Assembly (NCBI RefSeq): GCF_008692605.1
Contig: NZ_LFCT01000008.1
Coordinates: 121,488 to 185,487, forward strand
Direction of reading: 5' to 3'
DNA length: 64,000 nucleotides
Origin: Sphingobium estronivorans
GTDB taxonomy: Bacteria; Pseudomonadota; Alphaproteobacteria; Sphingomonadales; Sphingomonadaceae
Position numbers and translations under genes: made by a program. Under the pieces are notes generated by a model. That model was not told where the DNA came from and made no database searches. It saw nothing but the letters and a program-made list of their open reading frames with translations. Numbering within the stretch: position 1 is the stretch's first letter; each line of letters starts with the position of its first letter. Positions 46,600-55,167 of the stretch are shown one piece after another.

Positions 46600-47655
46600 A
46601 TGCCTCTTCTTCAAGCCAGCAAGGTCTACAAACCCTTCGAATATCCCTGGGCCTATGAATTCTGGAAGCGCCAGCAGCAGCTCCACTGGCTGCCGGAAGA
46701 AGTGCCGCTGGGCGAGGATTGCCGCGACTGGGCGCAGAAGCTCTCCGACCACGAACGCAATCTGCTGACGCAAATCTTCCGCTTCTTCACCCAGGCCGAC
46801 GTGGAAGTGCAGGACTGCTACCACGAAAAATATGGCCGCGTGTTCAAGCCGACCGAAGTGAAGATGATGCTGACCGCCTTCAGCAACATGGAAACGGTCC
46901 ATATCGCGGCTTACTCGCACCTGCTCGACACCATCGGCATGCCCGAAACCGAATATTCGGCCTTCCTCCAATATAAGGAGATGAAGGACAAGCATGACTA
47001 TCTCGCGCAATTCGGCGTCGACACGGACGAGGACATCGCCAAGACGCTGGCCATGTTCGGCGGCTTCACCGAGGGGCTTCAGCTCTTCGCCAGCTTCGCC
47101 ATGCTGATGAACTTCCCGCGCTTCAACAAGATGAAGGGCATGGGCCAGATCGTCACCTGGTCGGTCCGCGACGAAACGCTCCACTGCGAAGGCATCATCA
47201 AGCTGTTCCATGCCTTCGTGAAGGAACGCGACTGCCTGACCAACTCGGTCAAGGAAGACATTATGGACATGTGCCAGAAGACGGTGCGGATTGAGGATGC
47301 GTTCATCGACCTCGTCTTCGAAATGGGCCCCGTCCCCGGCATGACGCCCAAGGACATCAAGAAATATGTCCGCTACATCGCCGACTGGCGCCTGGGGCAG
47401 CTGGGCCTCAAGCCCATCTACATGATCGACGAGCATCCGCTCCCGTGGCTGACCCCGCTGCTGAACGGCGTGGAGCATGCCAACTTCTTCGAGACCCGCG
47501 CGACGGAATATTCGAAGGGCGCGACGCGCGGCCAGTGGAACGACGTCTGGGACGCGTTCGACCGCCGCGCCAAGCTCAAGGGCGGCGCAGCGGCCAACGC
47601 CGACGAAAGCGGCGACCCGGATATGTTCAAGGTAGCCGGAATCGCGGCGGAATAA
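46600..47655 (+). CDS. nrdB: Ribonucleoside-diphosphate reductase class Ia, beta subunit
   Basis: 351 residues. The ferritin-like di-iron protein holds the tyrosyl radical. Metal ligands E98 and H101, and Tyr105 four residues later, match the E115/H118/Y122 set of E. coli, so it is a tyrosyl-radical class Ia subunit. Further ligands are in GGFTEGLQLF and SVRDETLHCEG. The C-terminal tail (DPDMFKVAG) docks on NrdA. No ATP-cone is fused here. It starts its own transcript, divergent from the DUF2171 gene. Confidence 0.95.
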   Translation: MPLLQASKVYKPFEYPWAYEFWKRQQQLHWLPEEVPLGEDCRDWAQKLSDHERNLLTQIFRFFTQADVEVQDCYHEKYGRVFKPTEVKMMLTAFSNMETVHIAAYSHLLDTIGMPETEYSAFLQYKEMKDKHDYLAQFGVDTDEDIAKTLAMFGGFTEGLQLFASFAMLMNFPRFNKMKGMGQIVTWSVRDETLHCEGIIKLFHAFVKERDCLTNSVKEDIMDMCQKTVRIEDAFIDLVFEMGPVPGMTPKDIKKYVRYIADWRLGQLGLKPIYMIDEHPLPWLTPLLNGVEHANFFETRATEYSKGATRGQWNDVWDAFDRRAKLKGGAAANADESGDPDMFKVAGIAAE

Positions 47656-47667
47656 GCGGAAAAAGGC

Positions 47668-47699
47668 AAAGGCGGCACGGTGTTCCGGGCCGCCTTTCG
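47668..47699 (+). terminator. Probable terminator of nrdB
   Basis: AAAGGCGGC and GCCGCCTTT form a 9-bp stem with a 12-base loop; the 3' flank TTTCGCC has only a short T-run, so strength is uncertain. Confidence 0.55.
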
Positions 47700-47744
47700 C
47701 CCTGTGGCAACCGGAAATTCACTTTTTGCACGCATTATCGATCC

Positions 47745-47945
47745 ATGTTCGGCGTGCGTCTTTCCTCTCTCTTCACCAGTCGCTGGATGGCGCTGCTCTG
47801 GGCGGTGCTGGTGATCCTGACGGCGATCCAGTTCGTTGGTACTTCCGATGACGGCGCGGACGGGAAGAGGGCGGGGCAGGGGAGCAATTCCGCTCCCGAT
47901 GTCGTCGCCGATCCGCAGAAGGCCCTGATCGACGGCGCCCTGTGA
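47745..47945 (+). CDS. Small single-span membrane protein
   Basis: 66 residues. MFGVRLSSLFTSRWMALLWA then VLVILTAIQF is one hydrophobic span; the C-terminal half (DDGADGKRAGQG then VVADPQKALI) is polar and probably faces the periplasm. It follows nrdB by about 90 bases beyond a weak terminator. No named family; short conserved sphingomonad genes of this type are common. Confidence 0.6.
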   Translation: MFGVRLSSLFTSRWMALLWAVLVILTAIQFVGTSDDGADGKRAGQGSNSAPDVVADPQKALIDGAL

Positions 47946-48029
47946 TAATTTGCGGTGACAAATGGGCAGCCCGGGCAAACCGCTTTCCTGAGACGCCCTG
48001 CTCCTAACCAGAGGTCGCGCCTGACAACG

Positions 48030-48060
48030 GCATGAACGGATTGTTTTGTTCCGTTCATGC
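48030..48060. promoter_or_regulatory. Perfect 11-bp inverted repeat upstream of the glycine-zipper gene
   Basis: GCATGAACGGA and TCCGTTCATGC are exact reverse complements around TTGTTTTGT. It lies 60 bp before the ATG. This size and symmetry fit a dimeric-repressor operator; it may alternatively fold in RNA as a stem-loop without a T-run. Confidence 0.5.
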
Positions 48061-48119
48061 AACGTTTATGCCGGTCGGCGGTTATGTTTCCATCCCAACC
48101 ATTTGAGGGAGCATGACCG

Positions 48120-48629
48120 ATGAAGTTCACTTTGAAAGCCGCTTTCGCTGCCTTGTCGCTCGGCGCCGTGACGCTGAGCGCAGCCCCTGCTGCAGCCGAT
48201 CCGCCCCCTTGGGCGGGTCATGGTCGCGGCCATGACGATCGCGGTCGCGGCGACTGGAAGCATGACGGCCGTCACGACAATGGCCGCCGGACGGCCTGGA
48301 CCCGTCCCGGCCGGGTCATCTACAATTATGACTGGAACCGCCCGGATCCGCGTTATGGCCGCTATTACCGCGCCGACCGTTATTATCGCGGCGGTTACGA
48401 GCCGATCCGCGTGACCCGCAACACGCGCATCTATCGCGGTTATGACGACCGCTATTATTGCCGCCGTTCGGACGGCACCACGGGCCTGATCGTCGGCGCA
48501 GCGCTGGGCGGTCTGCTCGGTGGGCAGCTCGACCGAGGCTATTCGAACACCGCCGGGGTGCTGATCGGTGCGGGCGCGGGCGCGCTGCTCGGCCGGGAGA
48601 TCGACCGTGGCGGCCTGAACTGTCGCTAA
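48120..48629 (+). CDS. Exported glycine-zipper (2TM) protein
   Basis: 169 residues. A signal peptide (cut near AAA-D) leads to a histidine-, arginine- and tyrosine-rich section (HGRGHDDRGRGDW, RYGRYYRADRYYRG), then the glycine-zipper pair TGLIVGAALGGLLGGQLDRG and TAGVLIGAGAGALLGREIDR near the C-terminus. Such zippers insert in membranes or make oligomers; outer-membrane or periplasmic integrity is the usual setting. The upstream inverted repeat may control it. Confidence 0.83.
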   Translation: MKFTLKAAFAALSLGAVTLSAAPAAADPPPWAGHGRGHDDRGRGDWKHDGRHDNGRRTAWTRPGRVIYNYDWNRPDPRYGRYYRADRYYRGGYEPIRVTRNTRIYRGYDDRYYCRRSDGTTGLIVGAALGGLLGGQLDRGYSNTAGVLIGAGAGALLGREIDRGGLNCR

Positions 48630-48663
48630 GAGCATGAGGGGAGGGGGGCTTGTCCTCCCTCCC

Positions 48664-49197
48664 TCAACACCAGGGATGCCGGGCGCCATCCCACTCCCGC
48701 GCCAGCCCTTCGGCCACAAGCGTCTCGCCAATCGACGCCCCGCCGCGTGTCACCACCCGCAGCGCCCGCCCATAACGATCGGTATCCCGGTCGCCGCTCT
48801 CCAGCGAGAATGGGCCCGCATTCATCAACAACTGCAAGCGTTGCGTGGCGCGCGCGCCCAGCGCCGCCTCCTCCGCGCACCGGGGGTCATGCGTCTCGGG
48901 CGCGTCAATGTCCATCACCCGCACCTTTTCGCCGTGGAACCAGAATGTATCGCCGTCGACCACGCAATTGGTCCCGCCGCCGGTGTGGCAAAAGCCGAAT
49001 TGCGCCGAAAGGACGTCCCGTGCCGTCTGCGCCACCGGCTCGCGCCGACCCAGGCGCTGCGCCACGTCGGGGCCGAACCAGCCCAATCCCGCCCCGATCA
49101 GCAAGCCGCCCGCCAGCAGCGTAGCGAAGGACCGGTTTTTCGCCTTCGCCCGCCGCGCTCCGCGAGGCGACGCCATATTGTCCCATTTCCGTTTCAT
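48664..49197 (-). CDS. Membrane-anchored thermonuclease (SNase-like)
   Basis: 177 residues. A basic start and one hydrophobic anchor (FATLLAGGLLIGAGLGW) are followed by an SNase OB-fold: VVDGDTFWFHGEKVRVMDID holds the calcium-binding Asp and the catalytic Arg, then APETHDPRC and DRDTDRYGRALRVV give the remaining acid and arginine. It degrades RNA or DNA at the outer face of the inner membrane. Three cysteine-containing motifs outside the core may form disulfides. The first ATG is used. Confidence 0.88.
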   Translation of the reverse strand: MKRKWDNMASPRGARRAKAKNRSFATLLAGGLLIGAGLGWFGPDVAQRLGRREPVAQTARDVLSAQFGFCHTGGGTNCVVDGDTFWFHGEKVRVMDIDAPETHDPRCAEEAALGARATQRLQLLMNAGPFSLESGDRDTDRYGRALRVVTRGGASIGETLVAEGLAREWDGARHPWC

Positions 49198-49273
49198 GAC
49201 GACGCCATAACGAAATTGCGTGCCGCCGTCTCGGGAAGAAGGGGGCGATCCGTCTCGGGATCAGGGCGTCGCC

Positions 49274-49579
49274 CTAATCCTCATCTTCCGTGGGGCCGAG
49301 GCTCTCCTCCTCATCGTCCATTTGCGGTTCGCCCGCGAAGGCGTCGTTATCGATGCGGCCGGATCGGTTCATCTCCTCCATGCGCTCCACCAGATCGGGC
49401 GTGTCGTCGGGCAGGATCTGCGCCGGGTTCGCCTTGCCGCCGCGTTCGCTATCCTCCGCAAGGTCGGTCGATCGCGCACGGGCCGCATCGGCCACATCCT
49501 GCGCCTGCGATCCAGCGTCGGCCTGCTCGCTATTTTCTTCGTCCATGTCGGGAAAACGGTCCTTGCCGGATTGTGCCAT
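49274..49579 (-). CDS. Small acidic protein of unknown function
   Basis: 101 residues, very acidic, no signal or membrane span; probably unfolded (DMDEENSEQADAGSQAQD, then QMDDEEESLGPTEDED). A strong GGAGGAAGGAG site precedes the ATG and is the main support. Frames further upstream are GC-rich and without a site. It is typical of low-complexity sphingomonad genes; no family is recognised. Confidence 0.7.
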   Translation of the reverse strand: MAQSGKDRFPDMDEENSEQADAGSQAQDVADAARARSTDLAEDSERGGKANPAQILPDDTPDLVERMEEMNRSGRIDNDAFAGEPQMDDEEESLGPTEDED

Positions 49580-49714
49580 GGGAATTCTCCTTCCTCCCTC
49601 CCAACGGCCCGCCACGGAGCACGTTCCCGCCCCGGATAAAAGGTTCTGGACAGCGCAAGGCCGACCGGGCAAGAGCCGCTGCGATCCTTTCCGCACCGCA
49701 AAACAGGGAATCTC

Positions 49715-50095
49715 ATGCCCCGCCAGCTCATTTCCTCCGGCTCGCCCTTTGAGGCGCAGGTCGGCTATTCGCGCGCCGTCGTCCAGGGCGACTGGTGCTT
49801 CGTCGCCGGCACCACCGGCACCGATCCCGATACCAAGGCCATGCCCGAATCCGTCGTCGATCAGGGCAGGAACGCGCTGAAGGTCATCGGCAAGGCGCTG
49901 GAAGACGCCGGCTTCTCCTTCGCCGATGTGGTCCGCGTCACCTATTATATCACCGACCCTGCCTATTGGGACGTTCTGGGCGAAGCGACCGCGCCGGTTT
50001 TCGGGGACATTCGTCCCGCGGCGAGCTGCGTCGTCGCCGGTCTGATCAAGCCGGAAATGAAGATCGAGATCGAAGTCACCGCGTTCAAAGGATAA
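49715..50095 (+). CDS. Rid (YjgF/YER057c/UK114) family protein lacking the catalytic arginine
   Basis: 126 residues. The family core is clear: SPFEAQVGYSRAVVQGDWCF, AGTTGTDPDT, NALKVIGKALEDAGFSFADV, VRVTYYITD, and a trimer-type end KPEMKIEIEVTAFKG. Where archetypal RidA has the imine-hydrolysing Arg (P-A-R-S-C), this reads P-A-A-S-C. So 2-aminoacrylate deaminase activity is unlikely and it belongs to another Rid subgroup. It lies 5 bases before the ArsC-like gene, a clear operon. Confidence 0.9.
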   Translation: MPRQLISSGSPFEAQVGYSRAVVQGDWCFVAGTTGTDPDTKAMPESVVDQGRNALKVIGKALEDAGFSFADVVRVTYYITDPAYWDVLGEATAPVFGDIRPAASCVVAGLIKPEMKIEIEVTAFKG

Positions 50096-50100
50096 CCGCC

Positions 50101-50457
50101 ATGCTCACCATGTACGGCATCAAGAATTGCGACACGATCAAGAAGGCGCGCAATTTCCTCGACAATAGCGGCAAGGCCTACAGCTTCCATGATTACAAGG
50201 TGTCAGGCGTCGATGAAGCGGCGTTGCGCGGCTGGGTCGGCGAACATGGCTGGGAAACGATCCTCAACCGCTCCGGCACGACCTTCAAGGCGCTGGATGC
50301 CGGCGACAAGGCGCATATCGACGCCGACAAGGCAGTGCTGCTGATGATGAGCAACCCGTCGATGATCAAGCGCCCGATCCTGGACCTGGGCGGCCGCACC
50401 ATCGTCGGCTTCAAGGCGACGACCTATGAGGACGCGCTGGAGGCGGTGAAGGCATGA
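50101..50457 (+). CDS. ArsC-family (YffB/Spx-like) reductase
   Basis: 118 residues, one thioredoxin-like ArsC domain. MLTMYGIKNCDTIKKARNFL puts the redox Cys at position 10 with the family CDTIKKA signature; KRPILDLGGRTIVGFKATTY is the cis-proline region. The ArsC arginine triad is not complete and there is no ars operon, so this is YffB-like rather than arsenate reductase. Function unknown, thiol chemistry likely. Translationally close to the Rid gene. Confidence 0.88.
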   Translation: MLTMYGIKNCDTIKKARNFLDNSGKAYSFHDYKVSGVDEAALRGWVGEHGWETILNRSGTTFKALDAGDKAHIDADKAVLLMMSNPSMIKRPILDLGGRTIVGFKATTYEDALEAVKA

Positions 50458-50463
50458 GCTTCT

Positions 50464-50496
50464 GGAGGATGCCGCGAATGGCGGCATCCTCCTCTT
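50464..50496 (+). terminator. Hairpin terminator after the ArsC-like gene
   Basis: GGAGGATGCCGC and GCGGCATCCTCC are perfect 12-base arms with a 5-base loop, 7 bases after the stop; the tail CTCTTCC is only weakly T-rich. Confidence 0.6.
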
Positions 50497-50556
50497 CCAC
50501 GGCATCGACGCCCTGAGCGGCTTGTCAAATGCCAAGGGGAAGCGAATAACAGACCC

Positions 50557-50982
50557 ATGCTTTCGCAGAAGACCCGTTACGCCATCCGTGCCCTCCAGCA
50601 TCTCGCAGACCGTTACCGGCAGGGGCCGGTGCCCCTGAACGAGATCGCCACGCGGCAGAATATCCCTTCCAAATTCCTGACGGTGATCCTGTCGGAACTG
50701 GCGCGGGAGGGTTTGGTGGCGACCCAGCGCGGGCGCGATGGCGGCTATTGGCTGGCCTTGGCGCCGGTCGACATCAGTTATGGCGACATCGTGCGGCTGA
50801 CGCGCGGCTCGCTGGCGCTCACGCCCTGCGCCAGCCGGTTCGCGCATGAGACCTGCACCAACTGCCTGCCCGAATCGGAATGCCGCCTGCATCGGGTGAT
50901 GCTCCGCGTGCGCGACGAAACCGCGAAAGTGCTGGACAGCATCAGTCTGGCGGAACCCTTCGCGACCGAGGAAACCGGCTAG
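50557..50982 (+). CDS. Rrf2-family transcriptional regulator with cysteine cluster
   Basis: 141 residues. The N-terminal winged helix is standard (MLSQKTRYAIRALQHLADRY, IATRQNIPSKFLTVILSELA). Four cysteines at 91, 100, 103 and 109 have the placing of an iron-sulfur binding loop, like IscR, NsrR or RsrR, so it probably senses iron, NO or redox state. No isc/suf genes lie beside it; candidate targets are the lactamase-fold gene downstream or the Rid/ArsC pair upstream. The ATG follows AGGGGAAGCG. Confidence 0.88.
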   Translation: MLSQKTRYAIRALQHLADRYRQGPVPLNEIATRQNIPSKFLTVILSELAREGLVATQRGRDGGYWLALAPVDISYGDIVRLTRGSLALTPCASRFAHETCTNCLPESECRLHRVMLRVRDETAKVLDSISLAEPFATEETG

Positions 50983-50987
50983 GATTG

Positions 50988-51093
50988 TCCAGCGCCTGCG
51001 GGCTCGCCCCAGGCTGGCGGTTTGTTCAGCACCTGCGGCTTCGCCACAGGCTGGGGGGGGGCTTGCGCTGCGCCTGCGGCTTCGCCACATCGG
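50988..51093. repeat. Three imperfect direct repeats between the Rrf2 and lactamase-fold genes
   Basis: The unit CACCTGCGGCTTCGCCACAG recurs three times (CGCCTGCGGGCTCGCCCCAG, then the full unit, then CGCCTGCGGCTTCGCCACAT), 37 and 40 bp apart. An eight-base G run separates copies 2 and 3. It fills nearly the whole gap and ends about 5 bases before the downstream ATG. Confidence 0.75.
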
Positions 51094-51097
51094 CGGC

Positions 51098-51754
51098 ATG
51101 ACGACTCCGCCCCTCAAAGCCGCCCTCATTCCCGTCACGCCGCTTCAGCAGAATTGCACGCTCTTCTGGTGCACGGCGACCAATCGCGGTGCTTTCGTCG
51201 ATCCGGGCGGCGATCTGCCGCTGCTGAAAAAGGCGGTGGAGCAGCATGGCGTCACCATCGAGAAAATCCTCGTCACCCATGGTCATATCGACCATTGCGG
51301 CCAGGCGGGCATCCTTGCGCGCGATCTGGGCGTGCCGATTGAAGGCCCGCATGAAGCGGACCGCTTCTGGATCGACCGGTTGGGCGAAGACGGCCAGAAA
51401 TATGGGGTGCTGGGCGAAAGCTTCGAGCCTGACCGCTGGCTGCATGACGGCGATCGGGTGACGGTCGGCGATCTGACGCTGGACGTCTATCACTGTCCCG
51501 GCCATACGCCCGGCCATGTGGTGTTCCACCATGCCCCCAGCAAGCTCGCCATCGTCGGCGACGTGTTGTTTCAGGGGTCCATCGGCCGAACGGACTTTCC
51601 GAAGGGCAATCATCAGGACCTGATCGACGCGATCACCGGCAAGCTCTGGCCCCTGGGCGGCGACACGGCGTTCGTGCCCGGTCATGGCCCGATGAGCAAT
51701 TTTGCCCATGAGCGTCGGACGAATCCCTTCGTGGCGGACGCTGTCCTGGGCTGA
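51098..51754 (+). CDS. MBL-fold hydrolase (glyoxalase II/YcbL-like)
   Basis: 218 residues. The zinc motif THGHIDHCG, then CPGHTPGHVVF, and GDVLFQGSIGRTDFP are the YcbL/glyoxalase-II-like signature. Small single-domain members hydrolyse thioesters such as S-lactoylglutathione, though many have unknown substrates. It sits downstream of the Rrf2 regulator across the repeat block; persulfide dioxygenases of this fold are often redox-regulated, but the sequence lacks a rhodanese domain. Confidence 0.88.
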   Translation: MTTPPLKAALIPVTPLQQNCTLFWCTATNRGAFVDPGGDLPLLKKAVEQHGVTIEKILVTHGHIDHCGQAGILARDLGVPIEGPHEADRFWIDRLGEDGQKYGVLGESFEPDRWLHDGDRVTVGDLTLDVYHCPGHTPGHVVFHHAPSKLAIVGDVLFQGSIGRTDFPKGNHQDLIDAITGKLWPLGGDTAFVPGHGPMSNFAHERRTNPFVADAVLG

Positions 51755-51757
51755 TCC

Positions 51758-52189
51758 CTATCGAATCATCGCCATGGCCGGCGGCGCGGGAACCTCACGC
51801 GTCGCGCCATAGGCGACATAGAGGGCCGTCACCGCCAGGCCGATCATCACGGCCCAGGTCATCAGCGCGCCGCCCGCGCGCCCAATGGTCGGCTCGTCCG
51901 CGTCCATTCCGAAGCCATGTCCGATTCGCGCGACCACCAGCACCAGCGCGGCGCCCCAAAGTCCCATCGACGCCCCGGTCGCCAATTCCACCAGCCCGAA
52001 GAGAATCAGCGTCATCGGCACATATTCGGTGAAATTGGCATGGGCGCGCATCCGTCTGGCCAGCAGCGCATGGCCGCCATCGCCATGCAGCGTACTGGCC
52101 GACAGCCTGATGCGCGCGCAGCGAATCCCCAGCCACATGTTGAGCAGCGCGCAGGCCGCCGCCAGGGTCAGTGTGATCGGCAGCAACAT
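51758..52189 (-). CDS. MAPEG family membrane protein
   Basis: 143 residues with four hydrophobic helices and the MAPEG motif (AHANFTEYVPMTLILFGLVE), where the asparagine and glutamate contact glutathione. Microsomal glutathione transferase-like proteins conjugate or reduce lipophilic substrates in the inner membrane. Convergent with the lactamase-fold gene, four bases between. Confidence 0.9.
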   Translation of the reverse strand: MLLPITLTLAAACALLNMWLGIRCARIRLSASTLHGDGGHALLARRMRAHANFTEYVPMTLILFGLVELATGASMGLWGAALVLVVARIGHGFGMDADEPTIGRAGGALMTWAVMIGLAVTALYVAYGATREVPAPPAMAMIR

Positions 52190-52262
52190 CCTTTATCTCC
52201 CCCTTTATCCGATATCCGCAGAATAAGGAGGAGCGGCCGGGCGGCAAGGGGGCAAGAAGGAC

Positions 52263-52290
52263 TTGCGCCCCTGCCAAAAAACGCTATAGG
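52263..52290 (+). promoter_or_regulatory. Candidate promoter for rpmF and downstream lipid genes
   Basis: TTGCGC and TATAGG with a 16-bp spacer, about 110 bp before rpmF in the only sizeable gap of the block. No other recognisable site is seen there. Confidence 0.45.
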
Positions 52291-52402
52291 CGCAGGGCTT
52301 CGCGATCATCCGGGCCGCATGGGTCTGCGGCGCCGTTGGCGTCGGCATCCATCGGATACGGCCAGTCGCACTAACAGATCAATTATGGAATAAGGTGCCG
52401 AC

Positions 52403-52582
52403 ATGGCTGTCCCCAAGAGGAAAACGTCCCCGTCCCGCCGTGGCATGCGTCGCAGCCACGATGCGCTGCGCGTCGAAGCATTCCAGGAATGCTCGAACTG
52501 CGGCGAACTGAAGCGTCCGCATAATCTGTGCGACGCCTGCGGCCATTATAACGGCCGCGAAGTCATCGCCGTCGGGGCCTGA
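52403..52582 (+). CDS. rpmF: 50S ribosomal protein L32
   Basis: 59 residues, full length. [20 protein letters not shown] is the universal start, and CSNC and CDAC form the zinc ribbon. Structural protein of the large ribosomal subunit. It leads the rpmF-plsX-fabH-ihfA-merR row conserved in alphaproteobacteria; plsX follows in 35 bases. Confidence 0.97.
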   Translation: MAVPKRKTSPSRRGMRRSHDALRVEAFQECSNCGELKRPHNLCDACGHYNGREVIAVGA

Positions 52583-52617
52583 CGCCTAAGAATTTCTCCT
52601 GAAAAGGGTGCGTTAAC

Positions 52618-53676
52618 TTGTCCAGCCAACCGCGAATCGCAATCGACGCGATGGGCGGGGATGAAGGCGTGCGGGTGATGATGGCGGGCGTGGCGCTCGC
52701 CCGTCACCGTCATGAAGGACTGCGCTTCACCCTTTTCGGAGACGAGGCGCGGATCAAGTCCGCGCTCGATCATCACCCCAATCTGCGTGCCGCGTCGGAA
52801 ATCGTCCACGCGCCCGACGTGGTGGATTCGGGCGACAAGCCCAGCGTTGCCATCCGCAAGAAGACCAGCTCCATGAGCATGGCCATCGCGGCGGTGAAGG
52901 CGGGCGATTGCGGCGCGGCCGTATCGTCCGGCAATACCGGCGCGCTGATGGCGATGGCGAAGCTGGCGCTGCGCACCATGCCCGGCATCGACCGGCCGGC
53001 CCTGGCGGCCATGCTGCCGACATTGGGCGAAAATGACGTGGTCATGCTCGACCTGGGCGCCAACACCGAATGTGATGCGCGCAACCTCGTGCAGTTCGCG
53101 GTGATGGGCGCAGCCTATGCGCGCATCGCGTTCGAGCTTGAATCACCGCGCGTCCGGCTGATGAACATCGGCACGGAGGAGATGAAGGGCACGGAGGAAA
53201 TCCGCGACGCCGCCGCGATCCTGCGCGCAGCGACCAGCCTGCCGCTTTCCTTCGAGGGCTTTATCGAAGGCGACAAGATCGGCCGGGGCGACGCCGACGT
53301 CATCGTGTCGGACGGTTTTTCCGGCAATGTCGCGCTCAAGACGGCGGAGGGCACGGCCCGTTTCGTCACCGACCTGCTGCGCACCGCCTTCACCAGTTCG
53401 ATCCGTTCGAAGCTGGGCTTCCTGATCTCGAAGCCGGCCATGCATCTCCTGAAGCATCATCTCGACCCCAACAACCATAATGGCGCGGTTTTCCTGGGCC
53501 TCAACGGGGTGGTCGTGAAGAGCCACGGCAGCGCCAATGACAAGGGCGTGGCCAATGCCGTCCATGTCGCCGCGCGCCTGCTGGAAGAAGACATCACCCG
53601 GCGCATTGCCGCCGATATGCACGGGATCGAGGGACTGACCCCGCCCCCGTCCAAGATGGAGCTGTCCGCAAAGTGA
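52618..53676 (+). CDS. plsX: Phosphate acyltransferase PlsX
   Basis: 352 residues from a TTG start. Converts acyl-ACP to acyl-phosphate, the first step of phospholipid synthesis by the PlsX/PlsY route. [18 protein letters not shown] is the invariant start; later [23 protein letters not shown] and [14 protein letters not shown] are family blocks. TTG is the only start that keeps the invariant N-terminus; AAGGG lies upstream. Its TGA overlaps the fabH GTG. Confidence 0.95.
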   Translation: MSSQPRIAIDAMGGDEGVRVMMAGVALARHRHEGLRFTLFGDEARIKSALDHHPNLRAASEIVHAPDVVDSGDKPSVAIRKKTSSMSMAIAAVKAGDCGAAVSSGNTGALMAMAKLALRTMPGIDRPALAAMLPTLGENDVVMLDLGANTECDARNLVQFAVMGAAYARIAFELESPRVRLMNIGTEEMKGTEEIRDAAAILRAATSLPLSFEGFIEGDKIGRGDADVIVSDGFSGNVALKTAEGTARFVTDLLRTAFTSSIRSKLGFLISKPAMHLLKHHLDPNNHNGAVFLGLNGVVVKSHGSANDKGVANAVHVAARLLEEDITRRIAADMHGIEGLTPPPSKMELSAK

Positions 53677-54641
53677 TCCGCCGATCCGTTCTCCTCGGCA
53701 CCGGTTCCGCGCTTCCGGTCCGTCAGGTCAGCAACGCCGAACTGGCGCAGACCGTCGACACGAGCGACGAATGGATCGTCGAGCGCACCGGCATTCGCAC
53801 CCGCTATATCGCGGGCGAGGGGGAGACCACGGCGACCCTTGCCACCGACGCGGCGCGGGCTGCGCTGGATGCGGCTGGTCTGACGGCGCAGGACATTGAC
53901 CTGATCGTCCTTGCGACGGCGACCCCCGACCAGACCTTCCCCGCCACCGCGACGCTGGTGCAGGCCGCGCTGGGCATTGACGACTGCGTGGCGTTCGACG
54001 TGGCGGCGGTCTGTTCCGGTTTCCTTTATGCCGTTGGCGTGGCCGACAGCATGATCCGGTCCGGCGCCGCGCAGAGAGCGATCGTCATCGGCTCGGAAAC
54101 CTTCAGCCGTATCCTCGACTGGGAAGACCGGACCACCTGCGTCCTGTTCGGCGACGGCGCCGGGGCGGTCGTGCTGGGTGCGGAGGAGAGCGCCGATGGC
54201 CGGCGCGGCATTCTCGCGTCGAAACTGCATGCCGATGGCCGCCACAATCAACTGCTCTATGTGGACGGAGGTCCGTCGACCACGCAGACGGTCGGCAAGC
54301 TGCGGATGAAGGGGCAGGAGGTCTTCCGCCATGCCGTCACCAACCTTGCCTCGGTGCTGACCGAGGTGATGGAAACGGTGGGCATGACGGCGGCGGATAT
54401 TGACTGGCTGGTCCCGCATCAGGCGAATGCCCGTATCCTCGACGCCACCGCGCGCAAACTCAAGCTGTCGCCGGAAAAGGTGGTCATGACCGTCGACCAG
54501 CATGCCAATACCTCCGCCGCGTCGGTCCCCTTGGCGCTGGACCTTGCCATGCGGGACGGCCGCGTTCAGCCGGGCGATCTGCTCGTGCTGGAGGCAATGG
54601 GCGGCGGTTTTACCTGGGGCGCGTGCGTCCTGCGGGTCTGA
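53673..54641 (+). CDS. fabH: 3-oxoacyl-ACP synthase III (KAS III)
   Basis: 322 residues from a GTG overlapping plsX. Starts fatty-acid synthesis by condensing acetyl-CoA with malonyl-ACP. Catalytic Cys114 (AVCSGFLYA), His249 (PHQANARI) and Asn279 (QHANTSAAS) are in place. Part of the plsX-fabH-ihfA row. Confidence 0.96.
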   Translation: MIRRSVLLGTGSALPVRQVSNAELAQTVDTSDEWIVERTGIRTRYIAGEGETTATLATDAARAALDAAGLTAQDIDLIVLATATPDQTFPATATLVQAALGIDDCVAFDVAAVCSGFLYAVGVADSMIRSGAAQRAIVIGSETFSRILDWEDRTTCVLFGDGAGAVVLGAEESADGRRGILASKLHADGRHNQLLYVDGGPSTTQTVGKLRMKGQEVFRHAVTNLASVLTEVMETVGMTAADIDWLVPHQANARILDATARKLKLSPEKVVMTVDQHANTSAASVPLALDLAMRDGRVQPGDLLVLEAMGGGFTWGACVLRV

Positions 54642-54792
54642 TCGCGCGTTCCGCATCGCTATCTCCCCCATTTTTCACGCTTTTCCAGGCATTTCGGCAA
54701 CCCCTTATCTTGCCGAATCACCCAAAATCGCGCACATTATCCGGTGATCACCCGCATTTTAGGCTCGACGGGTGTCAAGGTGGGGAAGTGCG

Positions 54793-55089
54793 ATGAGCGT
54801 TACAGGGACTCTGACGCGCGCGGATCTCGCGGAGAGCGTGAACCGTCATATTGGCCTGTCGCGGGCCGAAGCGGCGACGTTGATCGAATCCATATTGGAA
54901 CATATGTCTTCCGCGCTTGAACGCGGAGAGAATGTGAAAATCTCCAGCTTCGGCACCTTCGTTCTGCGCGACAAGACGCAGCGCATGGGCCGGAACCCGA
55001 AAACGGGCGTCGAAGTGCCGATCGAACCGCGCCGGGTGCTGACATTCCGCGCCAGCCAGACCATGCGGGATCGCGTCGCCCATATGTAA
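54793..55089 (+). CDS. ihfA: Integration host factor alpha subunit
   Basis: 98 residues. DNA-bending protein working with Ihf[41 protein letters not shown] and [20 protein letters not shown] are the HU/IHF family markers, with the proline of GRNPKTG at the bending arm. Followed by a MerR gene as in many alphaproteobacteria. A short frame upstream without a site was excluded. The 150-bp gap after fabH may hold a separate promoter. Confidence 0.95.
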   Translation: MSVTGTLTRADLAESVNRHIGLSRAEAATLIESILEHMSSALERGENVKISSFGTFVLRDKTQRMGRNPKTGVEVPIEPRRVLTFRASQTMRDRVAHM

Positions 55090-55167
55090 GGGGCGGCAAC
55101 GCTCCTCCAAAATTGCCCTTTCTCCGGAGGTTGACCTTGGCGCCGCTAAGGGTGCAACATTGCGCCT

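Noticed and set aside
50988..51093. Short regular repeats that could suggest a CRISPR array.
   Set aside because: Only three imperfect units, 7-10 bases between them instead of 30-40, and no cas genes.
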